A DNA stretch of 7,917 bases. Origin: Cyclobacteriaceae bacterium (GTDB taxonomy: Bacteria > Bacteroidota > Bacteroidia > Cytophagales > Cyclobacteriaceae). The stretch spans positions 1 to 7,917 of the forward strand of contig JALWRJ010000104.1 in NCBI GenBank assembly GCA_026994125.1. The letters are read 5' to 3'. Of this stretch, positions 7,094 through 7,917 are shown in pieces. The notes under the pieces were generated by a model. The model was not told the DNA's origin, made no database searches, and worked only from the letters and a program-made list of their open reading frames with translations. The number at the start of each line of letters is the position of its first letter. The first letter of the stretch is position 1. The position numbers were made by a program, and so were the translations under genes.

Positions 7094-7115
7094 TTAAAGC
7101 AATAAAAAGCTAATT

Positions 7116-7589
7116 ATGGGCAAATTAACGCATATCGATGGGGCAGGGAACCCCGCTATGGTAGATGTTTCGGGTAAACCAATAACGGTTAGAACAGCTA
7201 CTGCAAAGGCTGAAGTGGAGTTGGGTAAAGCCATTATGGATGCACTTAGGGAAGGCGAAATTTATACTAAAAAAGGGCCGGTTTTTCAAACAGCCATTAT
7301 TGCCGGTACGCAAGCAGCAAAAAAAACAGCCGAACTTATTCCATTTTGCCATCCGGTTGGGTTAGATGATTGTAAGATAAGTATTGGCATACAGGATACC
7401 AAGGCAGTTATTACGTGTACTACAAAGGTAACAGCCAAAACAGGTATTGAAATGGAAGCTATAACCGGAGCCAGTGTGGCAGCCATTACCATTTATGATA
7501 TGTGTAAGGCCATGAGCCACCATATTCAAATTTTAAACATCCGCTTACTTGAAAAAACCGGAGGTAAAAAAGATTTTAAACTTGTATAA
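7116..7589 (+). CDS. moaC: Cyclic pyranopterin monophosphate synthase MoaC
   Basis: Acts with MoaA in the first step of molybdenum cofactor synthesis, converting the GTP-derived 3',8-cyclo intermediate to cyclic pyranopterin phosphate in the cytoplasm. The 157 residues cover the full single-domain family (about 160). Signatures seen are THIDGAGNPAMVDVSGK (5-21), KKTAELIPFCHPVGL (69-83, with Cys78-His79-Pro80), TGIEMEAITGASVAAITIYD (109-128), MCKA (129-132) and LLEKTGGK (144-151). Likely active-site residues are Lys53, His79, Asp128 and Lys131. The ATG at 7116 gives the standard MoaC N-terminus and follows an A-rich leader without an SD sequence. This is plain MoaC, with no fused MoaB domain. 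The stop is two bases from the next start, so the two genes are probably cotranscribed and translationally coupled. moeA lies divergently upstream. Confidence 0.97.
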   Translation: MGKLTHIDGAGNPAMVDVSGKPITVRTATAKAEVELGKAIMDALREGEIYTKKGPVFQTAIIAGTQAAKKTAELIPFCHPVGLDDCKISIGIQDTKAVITCTTKVTAKTGIEMEAITGASVAAITIYDMCKAMSHHIQILNIRLLEKTGGKKDFKLV

Positions 7590-7591
7590 AA

Positions 7592-7917
7592 ATGGCACAT
7601 CAAAAACACGCTAAGTTAACTAAACCTATTGGAGGGCAATACGGGCGCAATGAACTCAGCATTATGGGGGCTCCTTGTAGCGAAATTAAAACATTGTCAG
7701 GTTTGCTCATGCAACAATTGCAAAATCGGTGGAGCATTGGCTATATCGATAGCGAACACAATGCACCCACCAGTGAAAGCTGGTCGGCCATCGATAACGG
7801 AGCTTTGCGTGCATATACTGATAAAATTTCTTTTAAGCAGTTAGAATCCAGGGAGTTGGAAGTCGATTTTAGCGATTTAGACTTAGCACTTATAAATGGC
7901 AATCATTACCAGGCCGA
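7592..7917 (+). CDS. MobA-like molybdenum cofactor nucleotidyltransferase, N-terminal part (runs off right edge)
   Basis: The ATG at 7592 opens a frame of 108 complete codons that continues past the window. It starts two bases after the moaC stop, the spacing of a coupled operon gene. The visible part shows HQKHAKLTKP (3-12), GRNELSIMGAPCSEIK (18-33), WSIGYIDSEH (47-56), AYTDKISF (74-81) and NGNHYQA (102-108). From memory, this pattern matches the N-terminal domain of Bacteroidota proteins annotated as MobA-like or NTP-transferase-domain proteins of about 370 residues, often found near Moco genes. The usual MobA signature (LAGGxSxRMGxDK) is not within these 108 residues, so the nucleotidyltransferase domain should follow outside the window. 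A complete protein would add a nucleotide, probably GMP, to the molybdenum cofactor. The call rests on family memory plus context and has not been searched. Confidence 0.75.
   Translation, partial: MAHQKHAKLTKPIGGQYGRNELSIMGAPCSEIKTLSGLLMQQLQNRWSIGYIDSEHNAPTSESWSAIDNGALRAYTDKISFKQLESRELEVDFSDLDLALINGNHYQA

Noticed and set aside
6950..7115. Moco-sensing riboswitch or molybdate-regulator operator
   Set aside because: The leaders implied by the -7 elements are only about 10-18 bases, too short for a riboswitch, and no clear palindrome was found.

Overview
The window looks like a chromosomal segment from a member of the Bacteroidota, possibly Bacteroidales/Marinilabiliales, although the order is only a guess. 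Four things support the phylum. Three upstream regions carry octamers fitting the Bacteroidota -7 promoter consensus TAnnTTTG. Start codons lack clear Shine-Dalgarno sequences. CcsB and CcsA are fused in one protein of more than 1000 residues. The final gene begins with an N-terminal domain I associate with Bacteroidota MobA-like proteins. No mobile element, CRISPR array, rRNA or tRNA was seen. The content is mostly core metabolism, and I found no clear candidate for a new multi-gene system.

Layout, left to right. The first 84 bases are the start of a leftward lipoprotein gene that runs off the left edge. A divergent spacer of about 284 bases follows, carrying short phased repeats and a -7 element. 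Next is ccsBA (369-3467, +), a one-polypeptide System II cytochrome c synthase and heme exporter. A 163-base spacer holds a candidate terminator and promoter, followed by an M3-family peptidyl-dipeptidase (3631-5748, +) that appears to be a lipoprotein. It converges on moeA (5753-6949, -) with only four bases between stop codons. A 166-base divergent spacer separates moeA from moaC (7116-7589, +). moaC is followed after two bases by the start of a MobA-like gene (7592 to the right edge).

How the genes fit together. moeA, moaC and the MobA-like gene form a divergent molybdenum cofactor cluster: MoaC acts in the first step (GTP to cyclic pyranopterin phosphate), MoeA inserts molybdate, and a MobA-type protein would attach a nucleotide. 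ccsBA serves covalent heme attachment to periplasmic c-type cytochromes. Together they fit a cell that builds respiratory metalloenzymes, but no molybdoenzyme or cytochrome gene lies in the window, so that link is inference. The peptidase probably recycles peptides in the periplasm and has no evident functional tie to its neighbours.

The points most worth a second look are the three 21-bp-spaced repeats upstream of ccsBA, the extra periplasmic domain with a signal-peptide-like segment inside CcsBA, the lipoprotein form of the Dcp-like peptidase, and the poorly characterised N-terminal domain of the MobA-like protein.
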